Shown here one piece after another: positions 53,685 through 62,537 of a DNA stretch of 64,000 nt (its first letter is position 1; the number at the start of each line of letters is the position of its first letter). The translations under genes were made by a program, and so were the position numbers. The notes beneath the pieces were generated by a model. That model ran no database searches, had not been told where the DNA came from, and saw only the letters and a program-made list of their open reading frames with translations. Origin of the DNA: DATLGB01 sp964242305. GTDB lineage: Bacteria > Actinomycetota > Thermoleophilia > Solirubrobacterales > Solirubrobacteraceae. The DNA lies in assembly GCA_964242305.1 (NCBI GenBank), contig CAXTBB010000001.1:124001-188000 (forward strand), in the 5' to 3' direction.

Positions 53685-55670
53685 ATGTCGATGGACTTCG
53701 CCAGCCTCTACGAGCACGGCTTCGTGCGCATCGCCGCCTGCACGGGGCGGACGGCGATCGCCGACCCGGCCGCCAACGCCGAGGCGATCCTCAGTCAGAC
53801 GCGCGCGTGTGCGAAGGAGGGCGTCGCGCTGGCGCTGTTCCCCGAGCTGACGCTGACGGGCTATTCGATCGAGGACCTGCTGCTCCAGGACGCGGTCCTC
53901 GACCAGGTCGAAGTGGCGCTGGCGGATCTCGTCGCCCAGACGGCCGACCTCGCGCCCGTGCTCGTCCTCGGCGCGCCGCTCCAGCACCGCAACCGCATCT
54001 ACAACTGCGCGGTCGTCGTCCACCGCGGCCGCGTCCTCGGGGTCGCGCCCAAGAGCTACCTGCCCACCTACCGGGAGTTCTACGAGCGGCGCCAGCTCGC
54101 GCCGGGCGAGCACGAGCGGGGCACCATCCGCGTCGGCGGCGCCGACGTCCCCTTCGGTCCCGACCTGCTGTTCGCCGCCGGCGATGTCCGCGGCCTGGTC
54201 TTCCACGTCGAGGTGTGCGAGGACATGTGGGTGCCGATCCCTCCGAGCGCCGAGGCCGCGCTGGCCGGCGCCACCGTCCTGCTCAACCTGTCCGGCAGCC
54301 CGATCACGGTCGGGCGCGCCTCGGACCGCCGGCTGATGTGCCGCAGCGCGAGCTCGCGCTGCCTGGCCGCCTACGCCTACGCCGCCGCCGGCCAGGGCGA
54401 GTCGAGCACCGACCTGGCCTGGGACGGGCAGACGCTGATCTACGAGAACGGCGTCCTGCTCGACGAGACGGAGCGCTTCCCCGACGGCGACCGCCGCTCG
54501 ATCGCCGACGTCGATCTCGACCTGCTGCGCCAGGAGCGCCTGCGGATGGGGACCTTCGACGACAACCGGCGCACCCACGCCGCCCGCGTGGACGCCTTTC
54601 GCACCGTCGCGTTCACGCTTGCGCCGCCCCCGGGGGACTTCGGCCTGCGCCGCCCGATCGAGCGCTTCCCCTTCGTCCCCGCCGACCGCGAGCGCCTGCA
54701 CCAGGACTGCTACGAGGCCTACAACATCCAGGTCGCCGGGCTGCTGCAGCGGCTGCGCTCGATCGGGGACCCGAAGGTGGTCATCGGCGTCTCGGGCGGC
54801 CTGGACTCGACCCAGGCGCTGATCGTCGCCGCCAAGGCGATGGACCGCGCCGGCCGCCCGCGCACCGACATCCTCGGCTTCACGCTGCCGGGGTTCGCCA
54901 CCAGCGACGAGACCAAGGGCAACGCCCACGCGCTGATGGACGCGCTCGGCGTCACCGCCGCCGAGATCGACATCACCGGCACCGCGCGCACGATGCTGGC
55001 GGGGATCGACCACCCGTTCGCGCGCGGCGAGGCGGTCTACGACGTCACCTTCGAGAACGTGCAGGCCGGCCTGCGCACCGACTACCTGTTCCGGATCGCC
55101 AACCAGCGCGGCGGGATCGTGGTCGGCACGGGCGACCTGTCGGAGCTGGCGCTGGGCTGGGCGACCTACGGGGTCGGCGACCAGATGTCGCACTACAACG
55201 TCAACGCCGGCGTCCCCAAGACCCTGATCCAGCACCTGATCGGCTGGGTGGCTGGCTCGGGCCAGTTCGAGGCGGACGTCAACGAGACGCTGACGGCGAT
55301 CCTGGGGACGGAGATCAGCCCGGAGCTCGTCCCGGGTGAGGTGCTGCAGTCCACGGAGGCGACCATCGGGCCGTACGCGCTGCACGACTTCACGCTCTTC
55401 CACGTGCTGCGGTTCGGCTTCCGGCCGACCAAGATCGGCTTCCTGGCCACGCACGCGTGGGGGGACACCTACGCGCCGGCCGAGATCCGCCGCTGGCTCG
55501 AGTTCTTCCTGCAGCGCTTCTTCGCGTTCGCGCAGTTCAAGCGCTCGGCGCTGCCTAACGGGCCGAAGGTCTCCCACGGCGGATCGCTGTCCCCGCGGGG
55601 GGACTGGCGCGCGCCGTCGGACTCGACGGCCGACGCGTGGCTGACCGACCTCGCGCGCTGGGAGCTATGA
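53685..55670 (+). CDS. nadE: Glutamine-dependent NAD+ synthetase
   Basis: Protein of 661 residues, the long actinobacterial form. The N-terminal nitrilase-type amidase has LFPELTLTGYSIEDLL (Glu), PKSYLPTYREFYERR (Lys) and VEVCEDMWVP (Cys). The C-terminal synthetase has the P-loop IGVSGGLDSTQALIVAAKA and GTGDLSELALGWATYG. It makes NAD+ from deamido-NAD+, ATP and glutamine. ATG 53685 and ATG 53691 are both possible starts. Divergent from the hydrolase gene, 19 bases apart. Confidence 0.96.
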   Translation: MSMDFASLYEHGFVRIAACTGRTAIADPAANAEAILSQTRACAKEGVALALFPELTLTGYSIEDLLLQDAVLDQVEVALADLVAQTADLAPVLVLGAPLQHRNRIYNCAVVVHRGRVLGVAPKSYLPTYREFYERRQLAPGEHERGTIRVGGADVPFGPDLLFAAGDVRGLVFHVEVCEDMWVPIPPSAEAALAGATVLLNLSGSPITVGRASDRRLMCRSASSRCLAAYAYAAAGQGESSTDLAWDGQTLIYENGVLLDETERFPDGDRRSIADVDLDLLRQERLRMGTFDDNRRTHAARVDAFRTVAFTLAPPPGDFGLRRPIERFPFVPADRERLHQDCYEAYNIQVAGLLQRLRSIGDPKVVIGVSGGLDSTQALIVAAKAMDRAGRPRTDILGFTLPGFATSDETKGNAHALMDALGVTAAEIDITGTARTMLAGIDHPFARGEAVYDVTFENVQAGLRTDYLFRIANQRGGIVVGTGDLSELALGWATYGVGDQMSHYNVNAGVPKTLIQHLIGWVAGSGQFEADVNETLTAILGTEISPELVPGEVLQSTEATIGPYALHDFTLFHVLRFGFRPTKIGFLATHAWGDTYAPAEIRRWLEFFLQRFFAFAQFKRSALPNGPKVSHGGSLSPRGDWRAPSDSTADAWLTDLARWEL

Positions 55671-56090
55671 CTCCACGTAACGCTTGAGGTCGCGCATCGC
55701 GCCGCGCATCACGTAGTCCTGGACGAGCTTGCGCACGGGGCCGGGGACGAAGCGGCCGGGGTCGAGGTCGACGGCCAGCTCCACCTCCGTGCCGTCGCCG
55801 TCCGGGGTGAAGCGCCAGCCCGCCTCCAGGCGGGGGAAGTCGCCGGACAGGTAGGTGCTGTCGATGCCGTGCGGCTCGTCGTAGTCGAGGCGCAGGCGGT
55901 AGCGCACGGTGCGCACCTTGGCGTCCAGCTCGTAGTCGATGACGGCGCCGGCGGCGTCCGACTCGATCACGGTCGCGCGCTTGATGCCGGTCTGCCACTG
56001 CGGGAGGCGGGCGTGGTCGGTGAGCGCGTCGAAGCACTGCTGCGGGGTCGCCGCGACGGTCAGCGTCTGGCGGGCGGCGTAGCTCGGCAC
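55665..56090 (-). CDS. SRPBCC family protein
   Basis: Protein of 141 residues, GTG start. QTLTVAATPQQCFDALTDHARLPQWQTGIKRATVI is the start of the START/cyclase-dehydrase fold, and the last helix is GPVRKLVQDYVMRGAMRDLKRYVE. Such proteins bind lipophilic ligands. It overlaps the nadE stop by six bases. TAGGAC lies six bases before the GTG, a near-match to a leaderless -10. Confidence 0.85.
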   Translation of the reverse strand: MPSYAARQTLTVAATPQQCFDALTDHARLPQWQTGIKRATVIESDAAGAVIDYELDAKVRTVRYRLRLDYDEPHGIDSTYLSGDFPRLEAGWRFTPDGDGTEVELAVDLDPGRFVPGPVRKLVQDYVMRGAMRDLKRYVES

Positions 56091-56129
56091 GGCCTCGTCC
56101 TACCCGGATCGCCTGCCGATACGGAGAAC

Positions 56130-56750
56130 ATGGCGCGCGCCGCGATCGTCCTCGTCCTATTCGTGGGGGCGCTGGCGCTGCGTGCGTCGTCGCCCGCCCA
56201 CGGGGTCCCGAAGCGTCCCGCCCCGCGCGCCGGGCTCACCTTCGACGCCTCGGTCGACGCGCCGAGCCGCGCGCTCATCGAGACGGCGATCGCGAGCGCC
56301 CGCCCGGAGGCCCGCGCCCTCCTCGACCGGGTGGCCGGCTACACGGACGTCAGCGTCGGGATCCCGGCCGGCCACGCGCTGGGGACGACACAGCGCGTTC
56401 GGGACCGCTATCGCGTCGTCCTCGATCTCGGCACGACCCAGCGCAGCACAGGCCCGCGCGGCGTCACCCGGCTCGTGCTGCACGAACTCGGCCACGTCGT
56501 CGACCTCGAGCTCCTCGCCGACGACCTCCGGACGCAGCTCGACGCGGAGATCCCGGCCGGCGTGCCGTGCCCGGCCGGGACCCGGCTCGGCTCGTGCGCG
56601 CCGCGGGCGGAGCGCTTCGCCGAGACGTTCGCCAAGTGGGCGATGGGCAACGACCTCGGCGCCAACCTCTTCATCGGCTACGCGGTGCCGCCCCCGTCGG
56701 TCGGCTTCGACGCCTGGGCGGCGCCGCTGGTGGCGCTGCCCGAGAACTGA
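56130..56750 (+). CDS. Putative secreted zinc metallopeptidase
   Basis: Protein of 206 residues with an N-terminal signal or anchor (AAIVLVLFVGALALRASS). The motif VLHELGHVVDLEL supplies HExxH, and FAETFAKWAMGND about 70 residues later can give the third ligand Glu. The layout resembles small gluzincin-like peptidases of actinobacteria. Two Cys (CPAGTRLGSC) may pair. GGAG lies five bases before ATG. The 3' end overlaps the convergent NADH dehydrogenase gene by 73 bases. Confidence 0.75.
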   Translation: MARAAIVLVLFVGALALRASSPAHGVPKRPAPRAGLTFDASVDAPSRALIETAIASARPEARALLDRVAGYTDVSVGIPAGHALGTTQRVRDRYRVVLDLGTTQRSTGPRGVTRLVLHELGHVVDLELLADDLRTQLDAEIPAGVPCPAGTRLGSCAPRAERFAETFAKWAMGNDLGANLFIGYAVPPPSVGFDAWAAPLVALPEN

Positions 56751-58012
56751 CGGGCGGTGAAGGCGCGCTCGGCGCGCGAGCGACCGAGGAAGGAGACGAT
56801 CCAGTGCACCAGCGCGCTGAAGCGGTTCTTGAAGCCGGTCAGGAAAGTCAGGTGGACGACGAGCCAGGCCAGCCAGCCGATGAAGCCGCCGAAGCGGATC
56901 GGGCCGATCTCGGCCACCGCCGAGAAGCGGGTGATGGACGCCATCGTCCCGAGGTCGTAGTAGCGGAAGGACTGGTGGTCGTGGTTGCCCTCGGCGCGCA
57001 GGGCGACGACGCCGCCGGCGTGGCGGCCCGACTGCATCGCCACCTCGGCGACGCCGGGCAGCCCGTGCAGGTCCATGAGGTCGCCGACCACGAACACCTC
57101 GGGGTGGCCGGGCAGCGTGCAATCGTCGCGGACGGGGACCTGGCCGCGGCGGTTGACCGCGACCCCGGCCTGCTCGGCGACCACGCGGCCCAGGTGCGAG
57201 GACTCGACGCCGGCGCCCCATACCTTCGTGCGCGCTTCGATGCGCTCAGGCCCCGGCCCATCCAGATCGATGCCGTGCGCGTCGACGCCGATCACCTTGG
57301 TGTTGAGCAGCAGCTCGACGCCCGCCTTCTCGAGCCGCCGCGCCGCCTTCTCGGGCAGCCTGCCGCCGAACTGACCGAGCACCTTGTCGACTGCGTCGAC
57401 CAGCACGATGCGGCAGTGCCTGGGCTCGATGGAGCGGAAGTTGCCCTTCAGCGCGCGGTGGGAGAGCTCGGCGATCTGCCCGGCCATCTCCACGCCGGTC
57501 GGCCCGGCGCCGACGACCACGAAGGTGAGCCACTGCGCGCGCACGTCGGGGTCCTCCTCGAGCTCGGCGACCTCGAAGGCGCCGAAGATGCGGGCGCGCA
57601 GGTCGAGGGCGTCGTCGATCGACTTCAGGCCGGGCGCGTGCGGCGCGAACTCCGCCTCGTTGCCGAAGTAGGACGTCTTCGCGCCGGCGGCGAGGATCAG
57701 GCTGTCGTAGCGCAGCTCGAGCTCGCGGTCCAGGCCGCGGGCGGTCACGCGCCGCTCGGCCAGGTCGATGCCGGTGACCTCGCCGAGGACGACGCGCGCG
57801 TTGCGCTGGCGGCGGATGATGTCGCGGAACGGCGGGGCGATCTCCCCCTCGCTGAGGATGCCCGTGGCCACCTGGTAGAGCAGCGGCTGGAAGAGGTGGT
57901 GCGTCGTGCGGTCGACGATCGTGACGTCCACGTCGGCGTCCTTGAGCCGCCGGGTCGCCCACAGGCCCCCGAACCCGGATCCGACGATGACGACGTGGTG
58001 ACGAGCGGGCAC
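56678..58012 (-). CDS. ndh: Type II NADH dehydrogenase
   Basis: Protein of 444 residues. FAD-binding VVIVGSGFGGLWATRRL, the NADH-binding VVGAGPTGVEMAGQIAEL, the second FAD motif VFVVGDLMDLHGLPGVAEVAMQSG and a C-terminal amphipathic/hydrophobic region (FGGFIGWLAWLVVHLTFLTGFKNRFSALVHW). It passes electrons from NADH to menaquinone without pumping protons. Confidence 0.94.
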   Translation of the reverse strand: MPARHHVVIVGSGFGGLWATRRLKDADVDVTIVDRTTHHLFQPLLYQVATGILSEGEIAPPFRDIIRRQRNARVVLGEVTGIDLAERRVTARGLDRELELRYDSLILAAGAKTSYFGNEAEFAPHAPGLKSIDDALDLRARIFGAFEVAELEEDPDVRAQWLTFVVVGAGPTGVEMAGQIAELSHRALKGNFRSIEPRHCRIVLVDAVDKVLGQFGGRLPEKAARRLEKAGVELLLNTKVIGVDAHGIDLDGPGPERIEARTKVWGAGVESSHLGRVVAEQAGVAVNRRGQVPVRDDCTLPGHPEVFVVGDLMDLHGLPGVAEVAMQSGRHAGGVVALRAEGNHDHQSFRYYDLGTMASITRFSAVAEIGPIRFGGFIGWLAWLVVHLTFLTGFKNRFSALVHWIVSFLGRSRAERAFTARQFSGSATSGAAQASKPTDGGGTA

Positions 58013-58016
58013 GGCG

Positions 58017-58469
58017 CTACCCGGCCGGGGCGACCGCGGGGTGCCGGGATCGCTCCTCGGCGAGGCGCTTGAAGCGCCGCAGGGACTCGACGTTGCGCAG
58101 CCGGATGGCCAGGTGCACGGGCGGGAGGAACCGCAGCGGCGTGAGCTTGCCGGCCGGGTCCTCGATCATGGTCACCTGGGTCCCGTCGCCCTCGGGCTCG
58201 AGCTCGATGGTCACCCGCGCGGGGCCGAGGAAGCTGGCGGCGGCGTCGAGGACGATGCGCCGTCCGGGGATGAGCGCCCTGGCCTTCGTGGTGTCGACGT
58301 GGCCGAAGGCGACGTGGACCCGGAACTCGCTGCCGGGCGCAGGCCAGTTGGGGTCGGCGTCAACCGTGCGGTCGGTCCCGACGACCCACATGGGGTAGGC
58401 GTAGGGGTCGTCGAGCACGGCCCAGACCTGGCTGGGCGACGCGTCGATGTGGGTGCGGTTGCGCGCCAC
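58017..58469 (-). CDS. SRPBCC family protein
   Basis: Protein of 150 residues, GTG start. ARNRTHIDASPSQVWAVLDDPYAYPMWVVGTDRT begins the polyketide cyclase/dehydrase fold; EFRVHVAFGHVDTTKARALIPGRRIVL and a long C-terminal helix (AIRLRNVESLRRFKRLAE) complete it. Ligand unknown. It lies four bases upstream of ndh and is probably co-transcribed with it. Confidence 0.86.
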   Translation of the reverse strand: MARNRTHIDASPSQVWAVLDDPYAYPMWVVGTDRTVDADPNWPAPGSEFRVHVAFGHVDTTKARALIPGRRIVLDAAASFLGPARVTIELEPEGDGTQVTMIEDPAGKLTPLRFLPPVHLAIRLRNVESLRRFKRLAEERSRHPAVAPAG

Positions 58470-58500
58470 GAAGTGATTGTCTGCCCGCCGGGGCAGGCCG

Positions 58501-58917
58501 TCAATCCTCGCGGCGCGCCCACGCCCGCGGCAGCAGGGTGATCCCGGCGGCGGCCAGCAGCGCGGCGATGTCGTCGAGCTCCAGCGACTGGTCGGCGACC
58601 AGGTCGGCCAGGTCCTCGAGGCCGGCCGGCATCGCCAGGCACAGCAGGTGGACGTCCGTGCGCGCGTCCACCCGGCAGGCGACGTCGCGCGGAAGCGCGG
58701 CCGTGTCCCCGCGACCGAGCGTCTGCCGCGTGTCCCCGCAGGCGACCTGCAGCTCGCCGGTCACGACGAGCAGGACGGCGTCCTGGTGGGCGCGGACGTG
58801 CGGCGGGATCACCGCGCCGGCGGGGGCACGGATGTCGAAGACGGCGTAGGCGCCGTCGCTGAGCGCAGAACCGGAGACGACGCTGACGCGGACCGGTGCG
58901 GGAAGGGTCTCGACCAT
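58501..58917 (-). CDS. Small cupin protein
   Basis: Protein of 138 residues from ATG 58917. Cupin core: GAVIPPHVRAHQDAVLLVVTGELQVACGD and LGRGDTAALPRDVACRVDA. Some metal ligands of cupin motif 1 are present (H..H) but the second motif lacks the usual His. A C-terminal helical tail follows. No function assigned. The longer frame to 58998 overlaps the divergent promoter and is not favoured. Confidence 0.78.
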   Translation of the reverse strand: MVETLPAPVRVSVVSGSALSDGAYAVFDIRAPAGAVIPPHVRAHQDAVLLVVTGELQVACGDTRQTLGRGDTAALPRDVACRVDARTDVHLLCLAMPAGLEDLADLVADQSLELDDIAALLAAAGITLLPRAWARRED

Positions 58918-59003
58918 GGACGGGACTCTTCCGAGCGGCGGCGGCCTCGGCATCAGGCACCCACCCCAGGGTCGACCCCGGACTTTGTTTCCCACCACCT
59001 GAG

Positions 59004-59009
59004 TAGGCT
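59004..59009 (+). promoter_or_regulatory. -10 element with very short leader
   Basis: TAGGCT eight bases before ATG 59018, with TTTGTTT about 13-19 bases further upstream as a weak -35. Confidence 0.45.
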
Positions 59010-59017
59010 TGGCCGGG

Positions 59018-60406
59018 ATGACTCGGCTCCTGGCGTTCCTCCTGCTCGCGCTCGTTCCCGCGAACTCCGCGGCCGCCGCGTCCGGGCCCGCGAACCCCTA
59101 CATGGGCCCGACGGGAACCTCGGCGATGCACGGCGACGCCTACGCCTCGGACACAACGCCGCTGCACGGGCCGGGGACGGACGCGCTGGACAGCCGCTAC
59201 GTGCCGCTCGCCGGCGCCTGCCCGAGCATCCTCATCGGCAGCGACAACCTGCCGGTGGCGCTGTGCACGGAGATCGCCGACCGGGCGCCGCAGGCCTACG
59301 TGCTCAACCCCGACACCGGCTTCCCGCTGGCCACCCTGAAACTGACCAAGGGCGGCCTCTTCTCGGGCGTCTATCCCTACCTGGACCGCCGAAACCGGAT
59401 CGTCTTCGCCGACGGCAGCGGCGACCTGCTGCGCATCGCCCACGTCCAGGCCGCCGACGGCAGCTGGTCGCTGAAGGTGGTCAGGCGCACGCCGCTGCCG
59501 GCGATCAGCGGCGTGGTCGGCCTCTCCCCCGACTGGCGCGGGCGCACCTGGTTCGCCGCGGAGAACGGGACCGTCGGGTTCGTGCGCACGGACGGTGCCG
59601 TGCGTTCGCTCACGCTGGGCAAGGACGAGCACGTCGCCAACTCCATCGCGACCTCCCCGGACGGGACCGCGGTGGCCACCGACCAGGCGCTCTACCTGCT
59701 GCGCGCGAAGGCCGGCGGCGAGCCGCGGGTGGTCTGGCGCGCGCCGTACGACCGCGGGCCGGCGCGCAAGCCGGGCCAGCTCAGCCGTGGGACGGGCTCC
59801 ACACCGACCTTCTTCGGGCCGAAGTCCGGCTACGAGTACCTGACCATCGTCGACAACGCCGTCCCCGCCGAGCACCTGCGCGTGTTCGGCACCAAGCGGG
59901 GACGCATCGTGTGCGACACGCCCGTCCTGCTGCCCGGCCCGAGTGGCAGCGAGAACTCGCCCATCGGCGCTGGCCGCGCCGTGATCGTGGCCAGCACCTA
60001 CGGCTATCCCTACCCGGCCACGCCGGACGACGCCGGCCCGGCCGTGCCCGCGACCGCCGACCTGGGCGGCGGCGTCACCCGCATCGACGTCAAGCGCTCC
60101 GGCTGCACGACGCGCTGGACGAGCCCGATCCGCTCGGCCGCCGTCCCCAAGCTCTCCCTCGCCGACGGCCTCGTCTACACGACGACCCGCGAGCCGCCGC
60201 GCGGCGCCGCGTCGTCCGTCCTGGACCGCTTCGACGCGGTCACCCTCGACGTCAACACCGGCGCGGAGCGCAGCCGCCACACGCTCGGCGCGACGACCGC
60301 GTTCGACACGCTGCAGCTGGCCGGCAACGTCGGCCCGGGCAGCGTGCTCTGGCAGGGCACGCTCACCGGGCTGTTGCGGATCAGCCCTCAGCGGCCTCGG
60401 CGATGA
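59018..60406 (+). CDS. Secreted beta-propeller-like protein
   Basis: Protein of 462 residues with a signal peptide (LLAFLLLALVPANSAAAASG). The mature part has repeated blade-like strands (RRNRIVFADGSGDLLRIAHV, DWRGRTWFAAENGTVGFVRTDG, SIATSPDGTAVATDQALYLL, RAVIVASTYGYPYP), suggesting a PQQ/YVTN-type propeller. No catalytic residues recognised. Its stop overlaps the sulfatase stop region by 26 bases. Confidence 0.75.
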   Translation: MTRLLAFLLLALVPANSAAAASGPANPYMGPTGTSAMHGDAYASDTTPLHGPGTDALDSRYVPLAGACPSILIGSDNLPVALCTEIADRAPQAYVLNPDTGFPLATLKLTKGGLFSGVYPYLDRRNRIVFADGSGDLLRIAHVQAADGSWSLKVVRRTPLPAISGVVGLSPDWRGRTWFAAENGTVGFVRTDGAVRSLTLGKDEHVANSIATSPDGTAVATDQALYLLRAKAGGEPRVVWRAPYDRGPARKPGQLSRGTGSTPTFFGPKSGYEYLTIVDNAVPAEHLRVFGTKRGRIVCDTPVLLPGPSGSENSPIGAGRAVIVASTYGYPYPATPDDAGPAVPATADLGGGVTRIDVKRSGCTTRWTSPIRSAAVPKLSLADGLVYTTTREPPRGAASSVLDRFDAVTLDVNTGAERSRHTLGATTAFDTLQLAGNVGPGSVLWQGTLTGLLRISPQRPRR

Positions 60407-61700
60407 AGGTCGGGTCGTCCGGCGAGCGCTGATCGGTGCGGTTGAGCGCGGAGCCGGGCAGCGGCTCGATCGGGCCGTCGAGCAGCGGGTCGTCCGTCTC
60501 GCGCATCCAGCCCTCCAGCGCCTCGCGCAGCTCGCGCAGGATGGGCTCGTAGGCGGGGTCGCCGGCCCGGTTGGCCGCCTCCTGGGGATCGAAGATCAGG
60601 TCATAGAGCTGCTCGGCCGGGATGCGGCGCTCGGCGAGGCCGTGGTCGAGCAGCACGTCCTTGGACGGCGAGTCGTCGATGTTGGGCAGCACGGGGTGGT
60701 CGTGCGTGTCGTCGAAGCGGCGGATGTACTTGAAGCGCCGCGTGCGGACGGAGCGCTGCGGCTCGTAGGCGGCGTGATAGGTCAGCTCGCCGAACAGCGA
60801 CTCGTTGACCTCGTCGGTCTCCCGGCGCAGCAGCGGCATCAGCGACGTCCCGTGCAGCCAGTCCGGCGCCTCGATGCCGGCCATCTCGCAGATCGTCGGG
60901 TACAGGTCGAGTTGGGAGACGAGCGCGTCGGACACGCGGCCGCCGTGGAAGCCGCCCGGCCCGCGCATGATCAGCATGACGCCGAGGCCGCGGTCGGTCA
61001 GCGTCGCCTTCGCGCCCGGGAAGGCGAGGCCGTGGTCCGTGGTCAGGATGACGATCGTGGTGTCGCCGAGGTCGGCCTCGTCGAGCGCGTTGAGGACGGC
61101 GCCGACACCCTGGTCCAGCGACCGGGCGCTGGCCTTGTACTGGGCCATGTCGCGCCGCGTCTCCGGCGTGTCGGGCAGGTTCGCGGGCGGCAGCGAGTAC
61201 AGCGCGTCGCGCACGGAGGTCGGCTCGAAGTAGTCGCGGTGGGTCTCGAAGAAGCCGACGTCGAGGAAGAACGGCTCCTGCAGGCCCTCCTCGAGCAGCG
61301 TGCGGGCGGCAGGAGCGACGGCGTCGGCGCGGGTGTGGTCGATGGGCACGACGACGTCGTAGCCGATCTCCCCCGGGTCGGCGGACACGTGCTGCTCGCC
61401 GATCAGCGCCGAGTAGTAGCCCGCCCCGCGCAGATGATGGACGAGGTGGTGGTTGTAGTCGACCAGCCGGTAGCCGCGGTGGGCCAGGCCGAGCATCCCG
61501 TTGGCGTGGCTGTAGGCGCCGGTCAGGAGCGCGGCGCGGCTCCCGGAGCAGACCGGGGCGGCCGCGAAGGCCTGGCGGAAGAGCAGTCCCTGGTCGGCGA
61601 GGCGCTGGATGTTCGGCGTCGGGACCTGGTGCCCGTAGGGTTGGATGAACCGCCCCGTGTCGTGGGAGTGGAGATAGAGGACATTGGGCAAGACTGTCAT
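60381..61700 (-). CDS. Sulfatase (arylsulfatase/heparan N-sulfatase-like)
   Basis: Protein of 439 residues. The formylglycine region is AAPVCSGSRAALLTGAYSHANGM: Cys-Ser-Gly-Ser-Arg, with Gly in place of the usual Pro. Metal ligands lie in LYLHSHDTGRFIQPYG and in ILTTDHGLAFPGAKATLTDRG. The GPGGFHGGRVSDALVSQLDLYPTICEMAGI motif fits the N-sulfoglucosamine sulfohydrolase-like group. It removes sulfate from a sugar or aromatic. It is divergent from a sulfotransferase-PAPS operon with only 30 bases between starts. No signal peptide is visible, so it is cytosolic. Confidence 0.9.
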   Translation of the reverse strand: MTVLPNVLYLHSHDTGRFIQPYGHQVPTPNIQRLADQGLLFRQAFAAAPVCSGSRAALLTGAYSHANGMLGLAHRGYRLVDYNHHLVHHLRGAGYYSALIGEQHVSADPGEIGYDVVVPIDHTRADAVAPAARTLLEEGLQEPFFLDVGFFETHRDYFEPTSVRDALYSLPPANLPDTPETRRDMAQYKASARSLDQGVGAVLNALDEADLGDTTIVILTTDHGLAFPGAKATLTDRGLGVMLIMRGPGGFHGGRVSDALVSQLDLYPTICEMAGIEAPDWLHGTSLMPLLRRETDEVNESLFGELTYHAAYEPQRSVRTRRFKYIRRFDDTHDHPVLPNIDDSPSKDVLLDHGLAERRIPAEQLYDLIFDPQEAANRAGDPAYEPILRELREALEGWMRETDDPLLDGPIEPLPGSALNRTDQRSPDDPTFIAEAAEG

Positions 61701-61703
61701 TGT

Positions 61704-61718
61704 CTACCGATATTGTAG
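61704..61718. promoter_or_regulatory. Bidirectional promoter/operator between sulfatase and stf0
   Basis: CTAC-N7-GTAG forms an inverted repeat in the centre of the 30-base gap. Inside it TATTGT (plus, 61711-61716) and TACAAT (minus, 61717-61712) are overlapping -10 elements, 14 and 11 bases from their start codons. A repressor binding this palindrome would control both directions together. Confidence 0.5.
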
Positions 61719-61730
61719 GTAATCCCCGCC

Positions 61731-62537
61731 ATGCCTTCTCCTGACTCCCCGTATCTGGTCTGCGCCACTCCACGCAGCGGCAGCACCCTGCTGTGCGAGC
61801 TGCTGACGACGACCGGCGTCGCCGGCCGTCCCCAGGAGTACTTCGAGCACCTCTACGCGACCAACCAGCCGCGCCAGGCGCGCGAGTACTTCGAGGGCGT
61901 GACCGATCCGGACGTCATCGACCGCCTGCGCCCGACGGACGCGGGGACGCCCGAGAGCGCCGAGGCGTTCGAGGAGCGCCTGTCGGCGGCGCTGCGCGAG
62001 GGCACGACCCCCAACGGCGTGTGGGCGTCCAAGCTGATGTGGGGCTACTTCCTGGACTTCCTGCGCCGGCTGCACGAGCGTCCGGACACGGCCGACCGAA
62101 AGCCCGCCGAGGCCGTCGAGCACCTGTTCCCGGGCGTCCGCTACGTCCACGTCAAGCGCCGCGACAAGCTGGCCCAGGCGATCTCGTTGTGGACCGCCGT
62201 GCAGACGCTGGCCTGGCGTGACGACGGGGACGACGACAGCGGGGCCCATGAGCCCGTGTATTCGTACGCGGGCATCGAGCACCTGCGCGAGCAGCTGACC
62301 GGGCAGGACGAGGCGTGGACGCGCTGGTTCGCCGCCGCGGGCGTCGAGCCGGTCGTGATCGCCTACGAGGACCTGGTCGCCGACCAGCGCGGCGTGGTCC
62401 TCGACCTTCTTCGCACCCTGCACATCGACACGTTCGGCGTGGACGTCCCCGAGCCGAAGATGCGTCGCCAGTCCGGCGGGCGCTCGGCCGAGTGGGCGGA
62501 GCGCTTCGAAGCCGACCGGAAGGAAGCCGTCGCGTGA
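61731..62537 (+). CDS. Stf0-type sulfotransferase
   Basis: Protein of 268 residues. The PAPS 5'-phosphosulfate loop is VCATPRSGSTLLCELLTTTG, followed by RPQEYFEHLY and NGVWASKLMW as in Stf0 (trehalose 2-sulfotransferase) relatives; 3'-phosphate binding is in YVHVKRRDKLAQAISLW. It transfers sulfate from PAPS to a sugar hydroxyl; trehalose is the known Stf0 substrate, but the acceptor here is unproven. Its stop overlaps the cysD start (GTGA). Confidence 0.9.
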   Translation: MPSPDSPYLVCATPRSGSTLLCELLTTTGVAGRPQEYFEHLYATNQPRQAREYFEGVTDPDVIDRLRPTDAGTPESAEAFEERLSAALREGTTPNGVWASKLMWGYFLDFLRRLHERPDTADRKPAEAVEHLFPGVRYVHVKRRDKLAQAISLWTAVQTLAWRDDGDDDSGAHEPVYSYAGIEHLREQLTGQDEAWTRWFAAAGVEPVVIAYEDLVADQRGVVLDLLRTLHIDTFGVDVPEPKMRRQSGGRSAEWAERFEADRKEAVA

